Source of the DNA: Paraconiothyrium sp. Pb-2020
Taxonomy: Eukaryota > Ascomycota > Dothideomycetes > Pleosporales > Didymosphaeriaceae
Length of the DNA: 64,000 nt
Assembly (NCBI GenBank): GCA_022419385.1
Contig: JAJUBI010000001.1
Location: 4,526,001-4,590,000 of the forward strand
Direction of reading: 5' to 3'
The notes beneath the pieces are model-generated. The model saw only the letters and a program-made list of their open reading frames with translations, did no database searches and had not been told where the DNA came from. Within the stretch, counting starts at the first letter, position 1, and each line of letters begins with the position of its first letter. Of this stretch, positions 37,111 to 49,159 are shown one piece after another. The position numbers were made by a program, and so were the translations under genes.

Positions 37111-37575
37111 TAAAGATACTATACTATTAATAAGATTTATTGTAGACTACACAGTTAAAGAGAAACCTATAAGGGTATTAGTAATAATATAGTTAAAAGA
37201 TACTATATTTATTTCCTCCCTATTCTTAGCTAACTTATTAGTAAGATATAAGGTTTTCTTACGCATATACTCTTTAGCCTATACTAAAATTCTTTTATTT
37301 TGCAATAACTAAGTAATTACAGTTACTAATTCTTTCTTATTCTCTTTAACCTTCTTTTTATACTCTTTATAAGTCTTATCTAGAGAGAATTATAATATGT
37401 CTATATATAGCTTTCTAACGCAAACACATTTAGCACACTTTAGACTAAAATTAGGTATAATATAATATAGAGTATACTCTATAGTGTACCTAAGGTAAGA
37501 AATTTCTATAGTTATATTAGCCCTAAGAATTTTGTTGTATAGACAGAGTTAATAGAAATAAAAGTTAGAAGGCAT
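37093..37575 (-). pseudogene. D1 antisense ORF with Cys motif, start ATG retained
   Basis: This frame is antisense to D1 between the chromodomain and the 3' LTR. It starts at ATG (37573-37575) and ends at TAG (37093-37095), 161 codons including the stop. Only five in-frame stops occur, all TAA/TAG where Gln or Arg fits. The N-terminal half carries the cluster LKCAKCVCVRK plus several Tyr likely derived from Cys. The C-terminal half is Lys/Glu-rich and probably coiled coil (YKEYKKKVKENKKELV). D2 repeats it with ATA at the start (51386-51860). This is the clearest antisense gene in the window. A zinc-binding or coiled-coil accessory protein is inferred, and its role is unknown. Confidence 0.68.
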
Positions 37576-37679
37576 TATAGCTACCTGCTAGAAACTAGTA
37601 GATGTAGGGCTTACACTTATATAAAGACGGTAAATTAGAATACATAATTTAAGAATAAATCTGCAAAGGAGGGGGATAA

Positions 37680-37692
37680 TATTAGAATCTAG
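37680..37692 (+). repeat. D1 3' LTR, first 13 bp
   Basis: TATTAGAATCTAG follows the purine tract AAAGGAGGGGGAT (37665-37677) and equals the start of the D LTR (TGTTAGGATCTAG). A3 begins directly after it. The last five bases, tctag, are repeated at 44973-44977 as the A3 target duplication. Confidence 0.93.
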
Positions 37693-38188
37693 TGTTATAA
37701 TCACAACAGATCAAGACCTAGCAAAGGGGAATAATTATATATAGAATATTAGTAACACCTTTATTACTAACTAGAGAATAGACGCTAGTTAGTAGGGCTA
37801 ATTAGCTAAGGTATTATATAACTAGAATCCTACTAAAAGAGTAGGATTCTAGAAGTAAGCTAGCTTAGCAGAATTACTTAAGATACTCCTACTAAGAGGA
37901 CATAATCTCCTAAAATATAGCAAAGTAAGAGATTATAAGGATAATAAAGAATAGTATATAGTCTAGAGAGACTTTAGTATCTTTTATATTCTTTATAGTT
38001 AATTCTTCTATAGTTAAAATTAAAGTATATCTTCTACATAAGATTTATTAGTCTTCTTATATAATTGTTACCTTACTTTCTATAGTAAGGTTAAAATATT
38101 CTTATACCCTTTATTATCTATCTGCTCTTAATTACTAAATACCTGTAAGGCTAGCCTAGGTTAGGTATATAGAACCCCCCTTATAACA
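37693..38188 (+). repeat. A3 5' LTR
   Basis: This 496-bp LTR starts TGTTATAATCACAACAG and ends CCCCCCTTATAACA. It is followed by CTTTAACTACC, the same junction sequence as in A2. TSD tctag is on its left. Confidence 0.94.
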
Positions 38189-38214
38189 CTTTAACTACCT
38201 AATATTTAAGATAT

Positions 38215-40370
38215 TATAGCAACACCCTTAAGCTTAACTAGGTTAAGGGCCCTAATAGAAAGTACAGCTTCTAGGCTAGTAACTAATCTAGCAGCACTAC
38301 TAGCTGCTTAAGCAGCAGAGATATAGAAACTCTAGGCTATAGTAAAGGTAATAATATTACCTCTAGCCCTAATAATTACGCCAGCTAAAATACAGTTTAA
38401 AGTACCTAAGCTATATAATAGAGAGAAGGTGAACCTTAAGACCTTTCTTACTAATATAGATCTATACTATTAATACAATTCTAACACCTTTAGTAATAAC
38501 TATACTAAGATACTAGCTGCTAGATTATATATAAAGGGCAAAGCGGCCTAATAGATAAGACCCTTAATAGACAACTTCCTAGTATATAAAACCTAACCTA
38601 ATAAATAAAAAGAAGAAACTACTAAGATCTTTAAGTTATAAGAAGAATTTAAGAAACAAATTAAGATTATATTTAGTAATATAAATAAAGAATAATAAGT
38701 AGAGAGATTAATTTAGCAACTTAAATAGAAAAGTTTAACTAGTAAGTATATAGCCAAATTCTGTAAGCTATAAGCTTAAATTATATAGAATAACACCCTA
38801 CTATAAGCAGCCTTCTATAACAGACTTAAGAAGACTGTAAAGAATAAGCTAGTACACTATAGAAAGGCTAAGAGTCTTAAAAACCTAATTAAGTTATTAG
38901 TTAAAGTGGACTGACGCCTGTATGAACAACACCTAAAGAAAAAGAAACTAGAGAAGCTAATTATAGAATAAAAGGTAAACTTAAAGAAGACCTATTAGAG
39001 AGATAGGTAAGACTAAGACAGAGATATAATTATAGGGGACAAAGCCTAGTCTAAGAAGAAATAAACCCTATAACAGAAAAAATAAGATAATCTCTAATAA
39101 TAACACTTTTAGAAGAAAGCATGTTTAATCTGTAGCATATAAGAATACTTTAAGGCTAATTACCCTAAGAAGATAGTCTAAGGAAAAAAGGCCTAGATTA
39201 TTAGAGTAGTAATAGCAATACTATACTAGGGAACGCCGGAATTAGGCAAGATCCTAGATAATGCTATAATACTAGATACAGAAGTAGGTTTCTAGAAGGC
39301 AGAGACCTCTAACCCTAAAGAAGAATTAAATAAGAAAAGCTATCTAAGGGTACTAGGTAGGACAGTAGTACACTAAGTAACTATAAAATAATACTAGGTC
39401 TGTAGGGAACTTACACACTAGGCCCTAGATTATTACAGAAAAATCTAAATTATTAGACTAGACATATACTAAATATATAAGTAGGTAGTAGCTTAATAAG
39501 AAAAAGTAAGGAACTTAGCTTAGTAGCTTAGAATTAAGAATAGGTATATACAGACTAAGTTCTAGTAATACTATATAATAAATTGCACCTACTACTAGAA
39601 TTAATAAAACTAAGTAAGAAAGACCCCTAGAGATAAGGAACACTTCTAGCTAGGCAAAGATAAGTATTTAAGCTAAAACTGCTATATATATAGGTTTAAC
39701 AACTAGGCTAGAAACTATAGACCCTAGAATTAGAATATATACTTTATAGACAGTTGCCCTATTTACTAGAGGTAGAAGCATCTAATAGGGAACTAGCTAT
39801 AAGGCCTAAAAAAATATAATAAGACTTTACAACACAAGTGCACAGATATATGCCCTATAAAGAAAGATATAAACTATATAGAAACCTAGAAATAAATAGA
39901 CTGTAGAAGGCTAGAGTGCCTAGAACACCTTAGTAAGAAGGAATCTACAGCAGCAGACTTCCTAGATCTAAATTATAAGTTTATATTACACTAGAAGTGC
40001 ATAATAACAGGCTGTAAACACTATAAGAAGGAGAATAAAAAATCTAAATATATCTAAATAATTACTATATATAGGCACTAGAAAAGAGTAATAATAGGAT
40101 ACCCCTACAGTACCTTAGAAGCCAGGTTAAAGAGCTAACACCTATAAAAAAAGGAAATTCCATATAACCCCTTTAGAATAGTATTAAAATAACCTAGAAC
40201 AGATTACCCTCTCTATAAGCAATACTACTGTAAAGGCACCTACAATAAAATATAAGAGTATTTAAAAAACTAGAATACTACTAGGTAAGAAGCTAAGCTA
40301 GTAAGGGTATTCTAAAGGCTTATAGGGTAGAAGCTAATAGCACTGCAAAACTGCAAATAATAAAGCAGGT
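38215..40370 (+). pseudogene. gag: A3 gag remnant
   Basis: This is a long gag of about 700 codons. The N-terminal capsid-like part (about 38230-38900) includes LYNREKVNLKTFLTNIDLYY, a form common in Ty3/gypsy capsids. A basic Lys/Gln/Asp-rich linker follows. A zinc-knuckle remnant lies at about 39117-39175 (ACLICSIQEYFKANYPKK, degraded from C-x2-C-x4-H-x4-C). A long extension then has several further Cys/His pairs (NCYIYRFNNQARNY, CPIYQ, CTDICP, GCKHYKK), which is unusual for a simple gag and may be additional metal-binding sites. Stops are mainly Gln-to-TAG/TAA. Confidence 0.8.
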
Positions 40371-43300
40371 TATAATTAGAGAATTCTAAGTAAAAGCTTT
40401 AATAGACCCTAGCGCAACAGAATATTTAATATTGCTAAAAGTAGTAGAAAAATACAACCTACTATATAGAGATAAAGAGGTACCTACATAACTAGAAATA
40501 GCTAACAGTACAATATCTTAAGACTATAGTAGAGGCTAGTTATACCTAGAAATAATACTATTACCTATTAGAATTAAGGGATTTAAGAGCTAATACAGCT
40601 TTACTATTATAGACTTAGGAAGCTTAGAAGCTATTATAGAATACAATTAGCTAATTATATATAACCCTAATATAGACTAGGTAAAGTAAATAATATAGAG
40701 CTAAGAAGTAACACTAAAAGTCACTAGAGCCTAATAACTATAATAGGTAAAACCTAAGACCCTAGACGCTCTAAAGAAGCGGGTTAAATAAAAAACTAAA
40801 GAAATTTTAGCTATAAGGATAGCTAAGGTCCTAAAGAAAAATCTAGAATAAGCTAGAATTATCTAGGTATAATACTTAGACTTATAAAAAGAATTAAAGA
40901 AGACAACTATTTTACTAGAATATAAGAAGTATACAGAACTCTTTAAGGAAATTAAGAGAGAAGAACTCCCTAACTACTAGAAGTAGAATTATAAAATTTC
41001 CCTAGATAAAGGTATAAAACTACAACTAGAATAGCTAAGGCTAATATTAGTAGACTAGGAATAGAAATTAAGGGAATACTTAAGAAAGAACCTAGTAAGA
41101 GGTTATATCTAAGATAGTTAGAGCCCTGCAGTATTCTCTATCCTATAAATACCTAAGAAGAACGGTAAGCTACAACTCTATATAAATTATAGATAGCTAA
41201 ATAATGCTATAATTAAGAATTAGTATTCCCTACTATTAATTACAGAGCTTATAGACAGACTCTATAGAACTAAGTAGTTTATAAAATTTAATATACATAA
41301 TAGGTATCACCGTATATAAATAGTAAAAGAATATAAATAGAAGACTATATTTAGAACCTAGTTTAGTCTCTATAAATACATAGTTATGCCTTTTAGCTTA
41401 ACTAACGCACCTACAATGTTTTAGGCAGTTATTAATAAAGCCCTATATAAATACTTAGACGTATTCTGTATAGTATACCTTAATAATATACTTATCTACT
41501 CTAGTAGGACGCTGAAAGAGCACATAAAATATATAAAGAAGGTACTTAAGAAGCTAAAGAAGTATAAGCTACTTCTATACCTAGATAAATATAAGTTTTA
41601 TATTACAAAAATAGAATACCTAGAATTTATTATCTTAAGGGAAGAAGTGTCTATAGATTTAAAGAAGATAGCCACTATACAGAAATAGCTAGTCTCTAAG
41701 TTAGTAAAGAATATCTAATCCTTTCTAGGGTTCACTAACTTCTATTAGAAGTTTATTAAGAACTATTCTAAAATAACAGCACTATTAACAGATCTTATAA
41801 AGAAAAAGAATAATAAGGTTATCTAGTTAATTATTAGAAGACTGCTAAAGGTATTTAGAAGGTTAAAGAAAATATTTCTTACAGCACCTTTACTCTAAAT
41901 ATTTAATCTAAAGAAACCTATAAGGGTAGAAATAAATATATTAGATTATATACTAAGAGCAATTCTCTTATAACCTAATAAAAAAGAGAAATAGAAACTA
42001 GTATTCTACTATTTCTAAAAGTTCTTAGGAGCAGAACTTAACTATAATATTTATAATAAGAAACTAATAGTAGTAGTAGATGCCTTTAAATAGTAGAAAG
42101 TACAACTTATAGGAGTACACTATAAAATAGAGGTGTGAATAGACTACTAGAATTTTACTAACTTTATAATAACTAAGAAGCTTAACTAGAGACAGGTATA
42201 ATAGGCAGAATTCCTGGCAAACTTTAATTTTATAATTTACTATTAACCTAGAACTCTTAACAGCGCAGCTAATACCTTAAGTAGGAGATTAGACCTAATA
42301 GAAGATAAGGCTAATCTCTATAACACTGTACTATAAATATATAAGAATAGAATAATAGAATATAACTAACTAAAGATTAAAGTTTAAGCAGCCTCCTTTT
42401 AGTATATAAGACCTAAGGTGTATAACTTCTAAGACTACTTATAACTCTCTAAAGAATAAAAAGAGGAGTATAATCTGTTCTAAAATAGTTTTAACAAAAT
42501 CTAGAGAGATTACAGATAAAGAATACTAGTAAAAGACTAATATACACCTGTTTTAATTAGAAAGCTATATAAGTTAAGGGAATAGAGATACCTAAGTATT
42601 AAAGAAATAATGTGTTGTATTATAAATAAATATACTATTCTAAAACTTAAACAACTAGTTACTAAGAAAATAAGCAACTATTTGGTATATTATAAGAATA
42701 AGCCTAAGAGACATAAGCCTTATAGACTCCTATAACTACTACTAGCAGCTAAAAGGCTATAGTAAAGTGTAACAATAGACTTTATAGTAAAGCTTCTAAA
42801 ATTACTACAGCTAGAAACTAGATAAATATGCGATACTATTATAGTAATAGTAGATTAACTTACTAAGGTAGTAAAGTTTAGGCCTATAAAAGAATCTATA
42901 ATAGCAGAAGACCTTATATATAAAGTTAATAATACACTATTTATAGAATACAGTCTACCTAAAGAATTTATTATAGACTGTAATAAACTCTTTATATCTA
43001 AATATTAGAACATGTTTATAGCCACGCTAGATATAAATAGAAAGCTATTAATAAGCTTCCACCTATAAATAGACAGATAGATAGAATATACAAATTAGAC
43101 ACTAGAATAGTATCTATAATTCTATATTAATAAATAGTAAAATAATTAGGTTAAACTCTTACCTACAGCATAATTAGTGTACAATAGCACTAAGTTAGGC
43201 ATAATAGGGTACTCCCTATACTATATAAACTATAGATATAAGCCAGTTACTTATTAAAATCTAAAGAATATAGAAAGTATTTCTATAGGAGTATAAGATA

Positions 43301-43860
43301 AAGCTTAAAGAATAAGGGAATTATACCTTATATTATAGGACTAAATTACCTATAAGGCCCTCTTAGTATTTAGAAATGCAAATAAGTAAAGGATTAAAAG
43401 ACTAATCTTTAAGAAGGGGGATAAAGTTTTTCTATTCTAGAAAAACCTTAAAATAAAATAACTAAGTAAAAACTAGATCACCTATAGGTAGGCCCCTTTA
43501 AAGTATAAGAAACTAAAGAACTAGTTATAAATAAGTTGCTTTTACCTATAGGTACTAAAGTATATGCTATCTTTTATAAAAACCTTCTAGAACTAGCACT
43601 ACTAGACACTCTAATTAAGACTTAACTAGAGCTAGAAGATAATAAGTATAAGGTTAAAAAAATTAAGAACCTATAAATAGTTAAGGGTTAATAAAAATAC
43701 CTAGTTAAATAGAAGGGATGGCCGGAACAGTATAACACTTAAAAACTAAAAGAAAACCTTATAAACTATAAGGAGGCACTAGAGGACTTTTAAGCTATAA
43801 TTTAGAAAAGTTAATTCTAAGAAAGTAATGCTCTAGAAAGGTTACTCTAAGGTTTAGGTA
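40371..43860 (+). pseudogene. pol: A3 pol remnant
   Basis: The order is protease, RT, RNase H, integrase, chromodomain. The protease active block reads ALIDPSATEYL at about 40396-40428, so the Gly of DSG is absent. RT is about 41090-41650 with MPFSLTNAPTMFQ and the catalytic box YLNN (41476-41487). RNase H is about 41880-42290. The integrase at about 42580-43280 has VTIDFIVKLLK, FIIDCNKLFISKY and ISFHLQIDRQ. The chromodomain at about 43640-43810 has KYKVKKI and KGWPEQYNT. Its tail overlaps the antisense frame by about 100 bp. Stops at Gln/Trp codons prevent function. Confidence 0.9.
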
Positions 43861-44346
43861 AAGGGTAGAAAAATTAAAGAAAGAAGTATTAGCCTATAAC
43901 TAGCCTAGGTTAGTTAAAGGTAAAGATAGTAATAGAATAGATAGAATATTAGTAACTTTACTCTTTAAGGCCTCCTTCTCTAAGCTCTCTATTATATTAG
44001 CTATATAAGTATTATATATAGCAAAGAATTACTTCTCTTTCTCTACTTAAGTAATCTTAAGGTAGAGGCAAGTAACCTTAGCTTCTATAGAAAGAAGAGT
44101 AAGCTGCTTCTAGTGCTTTTTAGACTAGATACGCTCCTACTCTTTCTTAGAAACCTAGAGGCTATACTCTATATAAACTGTAATATATGCAGTATACTCC
44201 CTAGTTATAGTATCTATAAAATACTTAGGAATTTTCTCCTTTATATAATAGTTGCACTTTATTTATATCTCTAGGCTATATAAATATACCTTATTAGCAT
44301 AAGTATAATAGTAGTTAGTTAAGAATTATTTTAGTACCTTAGGTAT
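43759..44346 (-). pseudogene. A3 antisense ORF
   Basis: This is the 588-nt antisense frame of family A, the same length as in A1. The start codon is ATA (44344-44346) where A2 has ATG, and the stop is TAA (43759-43761). It contains a Tyr/Cys-spaced N-terminal segment and a charged helical middle. The hydrophobic block NILSILLLSLPL is followed by GQLQAN and an end shared with A0 (SPLV...YSL). Preservation of length and frame across A1 and A3, despite dense mutation, argues that it was a real gene before inactivation. The function is unknown. Confidence 0.62.
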
Positions 44347-44476
44347 AGTTAGGAAGGTAAGAAAAAGAAAAAGAATATAATAAGATAGAAGTTCTACCTT
44401 TAAGAAGAAACTACACTACTAGAGGTTACAGAATAATACTAGGGTCTTAGAATAATAACCCTAAAGGGGGGGATAA

Positions 44477-44972
44477 TATTATAATTATAATAGATTAAGA
44501 CCTAGTAAAGGGGAATAATTCCATATAGAATATTAGCAACACCTTTATTACTAACTAGAAAACAGACGCTAGTTAGTAGGGCTAATTAGCTAAGGCGTTA
44601 TATAACTAGAATTCTACTAAAAGAGTAGGATTCTAGAAGTAAGCTAGCTTAGCAGGATTACTTAAAATACTCCTACTAAGGGGACATAATCCCCTAGAAT
44701 ATAGCAAAGTAAGGGATTGTAAGGATAATAAAGAATAGTATATAGTCTAAAGGGACTTTAGTATCTTTTATATTCTTTATAGTTAATTCTTCTATAGTTA
44801 AAATTAAAGCATATCTTCTACATAAGATTTATTAGTCTTTTTATATAATTATTACCTTGCTTTCTATAGTAAGGTTAGAATATTCTTACACCCTTTATTG
44901 TCTATCTGCTCTTAATTACTAAATACCTGTAAGGCCGGCCTAGGTTAGGTATATGGAACCCCCCTTATAATA
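44477..44972 (+). repeat. A3 3' LTR
   Basis: This 496-bp LTR is preceded by the purine tract AAAGGGGGGGATA (44464-44476). It starts TATTATAATTATAATAG and ends CCCCTTATAATA. It retains GGCCGGCCTAGG near its right end. Confidence 0.94.
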
Positions 44973-45409
44973 TCTAGACCTAAGTAAGGGTTAGAACCCT
45001 ATTTTATATTATAATAATGCTTACTATTAGCTTACCCTAAGTAGAGTACATGTTTTAACTATACTGCCAGGCACTAAGGGAAGTTACATAACTAATAGTT
45101 AATAAGTAATAGTTAACTATTAACTACGTAACTAATAGTTAACGAGCGATAGTTAATAAGTAATAGTTAATAAGTAATAGTTAACTATTACCTAGACTAA
45201 GTATATAGGAGCTTAAGTATAAGGCTTTTATACTTATATTTAACCTATCTATTAATCTATTGTTTAGATTTACTTAGGCTCCCTTATTAACTTATTATAC
45301 TTTGTAAGATACTTCTATATTAATAAGACTCCCCCTTCCCCTCTTAGTCGTCTTACCCGAGAACCAACCTTAACCCTTTTAGGACTAGCTACCCTTTAGG
45401 AGTTTAATA
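44973..45409 (+). repeat. D1 3' LTR, remainder
   Basis: This resumes the D LTR from tctagacctaag and ends GGAGTTTAATA. It carries the same long array of TAATAGTTAA-based palindromic units as the 5' LTR (about 45080-45190). It is directly followed by actaagaaggcc, which is family C RT sequence (as at C1 25487). Confidence 0.9.
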
Positions 45410-47000
45410 ACTAAGAAGGCCTAATATACTTCTATTTAAGGTTATTTTTTATATATTACTTAGTAACTTTAAGCTCTTATTTAGTTATTTTATATACTAG
45501 TCCCTATATAGGTTGTTTTTCTTCCTCTAGTCTAATCTTATAGTTATATTTAGTATATTCTAGAAGGTATTCTTCTAGTTTATTAAAAATATCTATAAAC
45601 CTCTAGTATTAATCTAGTATCTCTAGAGTAAGTTTCTTATTTACTACTAACTAATATAGGTATTAGACTTATCTTATTCTCTAGTAAATAGTTAGGTTAA
45701 CCTACCTTAGCTATAGCATTTCTAGAATTATATCTTACTAATTATCTATTTTAGCTAAATTTATAATAAAGTTATTAATAACTAGTTCTTTAGATAAGAA
45801 GGTTTCTAGTATAGTTTCTATATAGATTTATTCCTAAAAGAGTAGCCCTTTATTATAAGGGGGTTCCACGTACCTAACCTAGGCCGGCCTTACGGGTATT
45901 TAGTAGATAAGAGCAGATAAGTAATAAGGGGTATAAGAATATTCTAACTCTGCTATAAAAAGTAAGGTAACAATTATATAAGAAGACTAATAGATCTTAT
46001 ATAGAAGATATACTTTAATTTTAACTATAGAAGAATTAACTATAAAGAATATAAAAGATACTAAAGTCCTTCTAGACTATATACTATTCTTTATTGTCCT
46101 TATAATCCCTTACTTTACTATACTCTAAAGAATTATATCCCCTTAGTAGGAGCATTTTAAGTAATTCTACTAAGCTAGCTTACTCTTAGAATTCTGCCCT
46201 TTTAGTAGGATTCTAGTTATATAACGCCTTAGCTAATCGGCCCTACTAACTAGCGTCCGTCCTCTAGTTAGTAATAAAGGTATTGCTAATATCCTATATA
46301 TAATTATTCCCCTTTGCTAGGTCTTAATCTATTGTAATTGTAATACCCTTTAATATTAAATAAGGTCCTTTTCTCTATTTTATTAGTATAGTAGAGCCCT
46401 TTATCTTCTATAAAGTCCTTAGAGATAAAATTCTATATTACTCTACTATTAATTATTACCCTAATTAATTTTCTATAGTATTCTCCCTAAATTATAATAT
46501 ATAGTCTCTATATACCCCTTAAGGCTTTCTTATTTTTTAGCTAATACTTTATCTATATCTTTTTAGCTATATACTAAGGATACTTATTTTTAGGGTACTT
46601 ATACTAAGGTTATTCTTTTATATATTTAATTAATAGAAGAGGTCTAGAGGCTAGTACTAGGTATTCTTTATACTTCTTTTCTAGGTACTATCTATATACT
46701 TTGTCCCTTAGAATAAGGTTATTATAGGGGTTATTTATTATCTAAATTAGAAAGGTGTAATATTTTCTTTTTAGAGTTAGGTATATTAGGTAATTATCTA
46801 TAATGTATAATATCTATACTAACCTATAATATACTAGGTATTTAGTTAGTATTTAGGGGTTATTACTTTTTATTAGTTTTTTTAATTTATCTAAGTATTC
46901 TTCCTTAATTAGGATCTAGTACTTTATTATAACTTAAGGTATATAAGCTTTATCTACCTATTTAATTTTATTAGCTATTTAAGTTTATTCCTATTTATTT
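45410..47000 (-). pseudogene. pol: C2 pol fragment: protease and start of RT
   Basis: This is collinear with C1 25488-26600. It holds the N-terminal RT region near 45410-45560 and the protease region near 46400-46480. It is interrupted by the solo LTR A4 (45851-46345). It lacks the RT catalytic box, RNase H, integrase and chromodomain. Dense TAA/TAG stops occur. Confidence 0.75.
45851..46345 (-). repeat. Solo LTR A4 (family A)
   Basis: This 495-bp lone LTR, in reverse orientation, starts TATTATAAGGGGG and ends CTATTGTAATTGTAATA. It has a perfect target duplication ccctt (45846-45850, 46346-46350). It is the product expected from LTR-LTR recombination that removed the internal region of an A element inserted in C2 protease/RT. 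It is relatively well preserved, with intact GGCCGGCC. Confidence 0.94.
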
Positions 47001-48690
47001 AGCATTTCCCTTACTAGAACTATATTTTATTCTACCTATTTATTAAAGCTTATAAACTTTATATTTTATAGAAACTAGATTTTCTAGTTTTTATAAACCT
47101 TATAGATAGTTTCCCTATATAAATTCTTATAGTAGAAGTATAGGCCTTTAATTATTTATTATATATCTTTAGTCCTAACTTATCTAGCTACTTTATACGT
47201 TAGTTCTATAAGCTAGAAGTATTTAATTTCTCCTATATAGATATTCTTACTAGGGGATATAGGTGCCTTCTATACTAGTAATAAGAAGAAGGGCTTGTCT
47301 CCCCTTAGGGTTAACTAGAATAGAGTATCTATTAATCTATCTAAGTTACTATCTTCTTTCTTATTATTAGATTTACTTTCTAAATCTTTAGTATTATAGA
47401 ATTCTAGGACTTAGGCGTTCTACTTCTTAAGCTATAGTATTATATAATCTTTCTAAGTAGCTACTAATCTTTCTATAGTTAGCTAGTAGCCTATATTCTT
47501 TTTTATTTTTATATATAATATATATATATTATCTAAACACTAGGCCTAATAGCTATTTTAGTATTTCTTACTACTAGCTAATTTCTTCTTAAATTTCTTA
47601 AAACCTTTCTACTTTTTAAATTCTTCCCTAGATCTTTTAACAGACTAATCTTAGCTCTTACTAGGGTAGTTTCTAGCTATATAGCTCTTTTAACTATAGC
47701 TAAAGTATATACCTTCTTTATATTACTTTTTTTTTATATTCTTCTAGAAATTCTTACCCTTATCCTCTTTGTTTATATTAAGAACTATAGAATCTCCCTT
47801 ATTATAGTTTTTTTAGTTTTAGCTATTTATACTAAATCTACTTTTTAACTTATTATTCTATCTCTATAAATATAACTTATTATTAATCTAGACAGCTTAT
47901 TTAATTATTATAGATAGAGTTATAGGTTTTTCTATTCTAATTATTTTATACCTAATGTCTAACTTTAGTTCTTTATAGAACCTTATTATTAGGGCTTATT
48001 CTCTATAATCTAAGATTTTATTTGTTATTTACTTAAATACTAATATATAAGTAGTAACTATCTTAGTTTATTAGAGTTTTAAAAGTTTTTGGTTAGCTAT
48101 TTATTTAGTATTAATATCTCTAAATATTAATTATAGTTTCTATTTAAAGTAGTTATAGCTTATAAAAATAAAAGTAGTCTTACTCTTCCTATTATCTACT
48201 ATATTAGTTTAGTAATTATTATGGTATATATTAAACCAATCTATAGCCTTACTAATAAAGTAGATAGCTATATAGGCTACCTTAGCTTCTTTTATTTTAA
48301 GGTATTCTCTATTTAAATCCTAGTGTAGTAATATAGAGGCTAAGAATTCTTAAAGTTTTATTTATATTCTATTAAACTTTTCTAGTTCTACCAGCTTAAG
48401 TAGTTAGTTTTATAGACAATTCTTAATATACATTACCTACTATTTTAGGGCTTTATTAGTTTCTCTCTCCTTTTCTTCTAATAAGGTATAAACCTATACT
48501 ATTAACTTATTATATACTTTCTTTTAGTTTTTACTTTCCTTATAAAGTTAGTTAATCTATATCTTTATCTAGATAAACTTAGTGTTATCTATAGGTATTA
48601 CCTTAAGGGACCTAGAGAGTATTATAAGAGCTATTATTAGTAAGGTGTAACTTAGGTATATACTTATAAAGACTTCTTAAAATATAATTA
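47000..48690 (-). pseudogene. gag: C2 gag remnant
   Basis: This is collinear with C1 gag. The zinc knuckle lies at about 47685-47730 with most Cys/His replaced by Tyr. Upstream is a capsid-like part. The number of stop codons is visibly higher than in C1. The gag/pol boundary is approximate. Confidence 0.75.
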
Positions 48691-48696
48691 TTAAAG

Positions 48697-49159
48697 TATA
48701 ATAGGGCCTTCTTAATACTTATAGTAAGCCGTAGCCTAGTTAGAGTTCTAGTAACAGATAAGTAGTATATAGGGTTATATTAGTTATATAGGGTAAATGT
48801 TAATTAATTACTATAATAAGAATATATTACTAAAGACTTAAAGGTAATCTTTTATAAGAAAACTAGATATAGTAAACTATATTATAGATTAATAATAAGG
48901 GATTATTAGTAGTAATCTATTATCTCTATATACTACTATCTAGCCTAGCCTCTATAGGCTTTGTATATAGATTCTATAGATCTAGGCTCTATAGCTCTAT
49001 TCTATAGATCTATGGATCTAATTATATAACCCTTATTACGTATTTATATTATACTTAGCATCTAACCTATAATTATAATACTTATTCTTACTATCTAACT
49101 AGTTACTACTATTATCAAGTTAGTTCCTGTAATTTTGTTACGGCGTAGCAGCCGTAACA
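48697..49159 (-). repeat. C2 5' LTR
   Basis: This 463-bp LTR starts TATAATAGGGCC and ends GCAGCCGTAACA. It is followed by catacttagtag of D integrase, so catac (49160-49164) is the presumed target duplication, with no left partner in the window. Confidence 0.92.

Larger units (their letters stand above)
37693..44972 (+). mobile_element. Family A element A3, full length, inside the D1 3' LTR
   Basis: This complete 7280-bp element has two 496-bp LTRs and a perfect target duplication tctag (37688-37692, 44973-44977). It is the most collinear and least deleted A copy, so it serves here as the reference for gag, pol and the antisense frame in A0, A1 and A2. Confidence 0.95.
31277..45409 (+). mobile_element. 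Family D Ty3/gypsy element D1 (interrupted by A3)
   Basis: This complete-looking element is read left to right, with a 5' LTR (31277-31720), gag, pol, antisense frame, purine tract, and a 3' LTR that is split by A3 after 13 bp (37680-37692, then 44973-45409). The flanks do not match: gcttt and A0 gag on the left, actaa and C2 RT on the right. This body is therefore probably a recombinant between two D elements rather than a simple insertion. Confidence 0.88.
45410..49159 (-). mobile_element. Family C element C2, 5' half only
   Basis: This reversed family C element is read right to left. The 5' LTR is at 48697-49159, then gag, protease and the N-terminal RT, ending at 45410 against the D1 LTR. 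The missing half (RT catalytic region to 3' LTR) is not found elsewhere in the window with matching ends. It is more heavily mutated than C1. It contains a solo family A LTR (A4). Its right flank is D2 integrase, so C2 entered a D element. Its left-hand TSD is lost. Confidence 0.87.

Noticed and set aside
38189..38220. tRNA primer-binding site after the A3 5' LTR
   Set aside because: CTTTAACTACC is conserved with A2, but I could not match it confidently to a tRNA 3' end. The same applies to families B, C and D.
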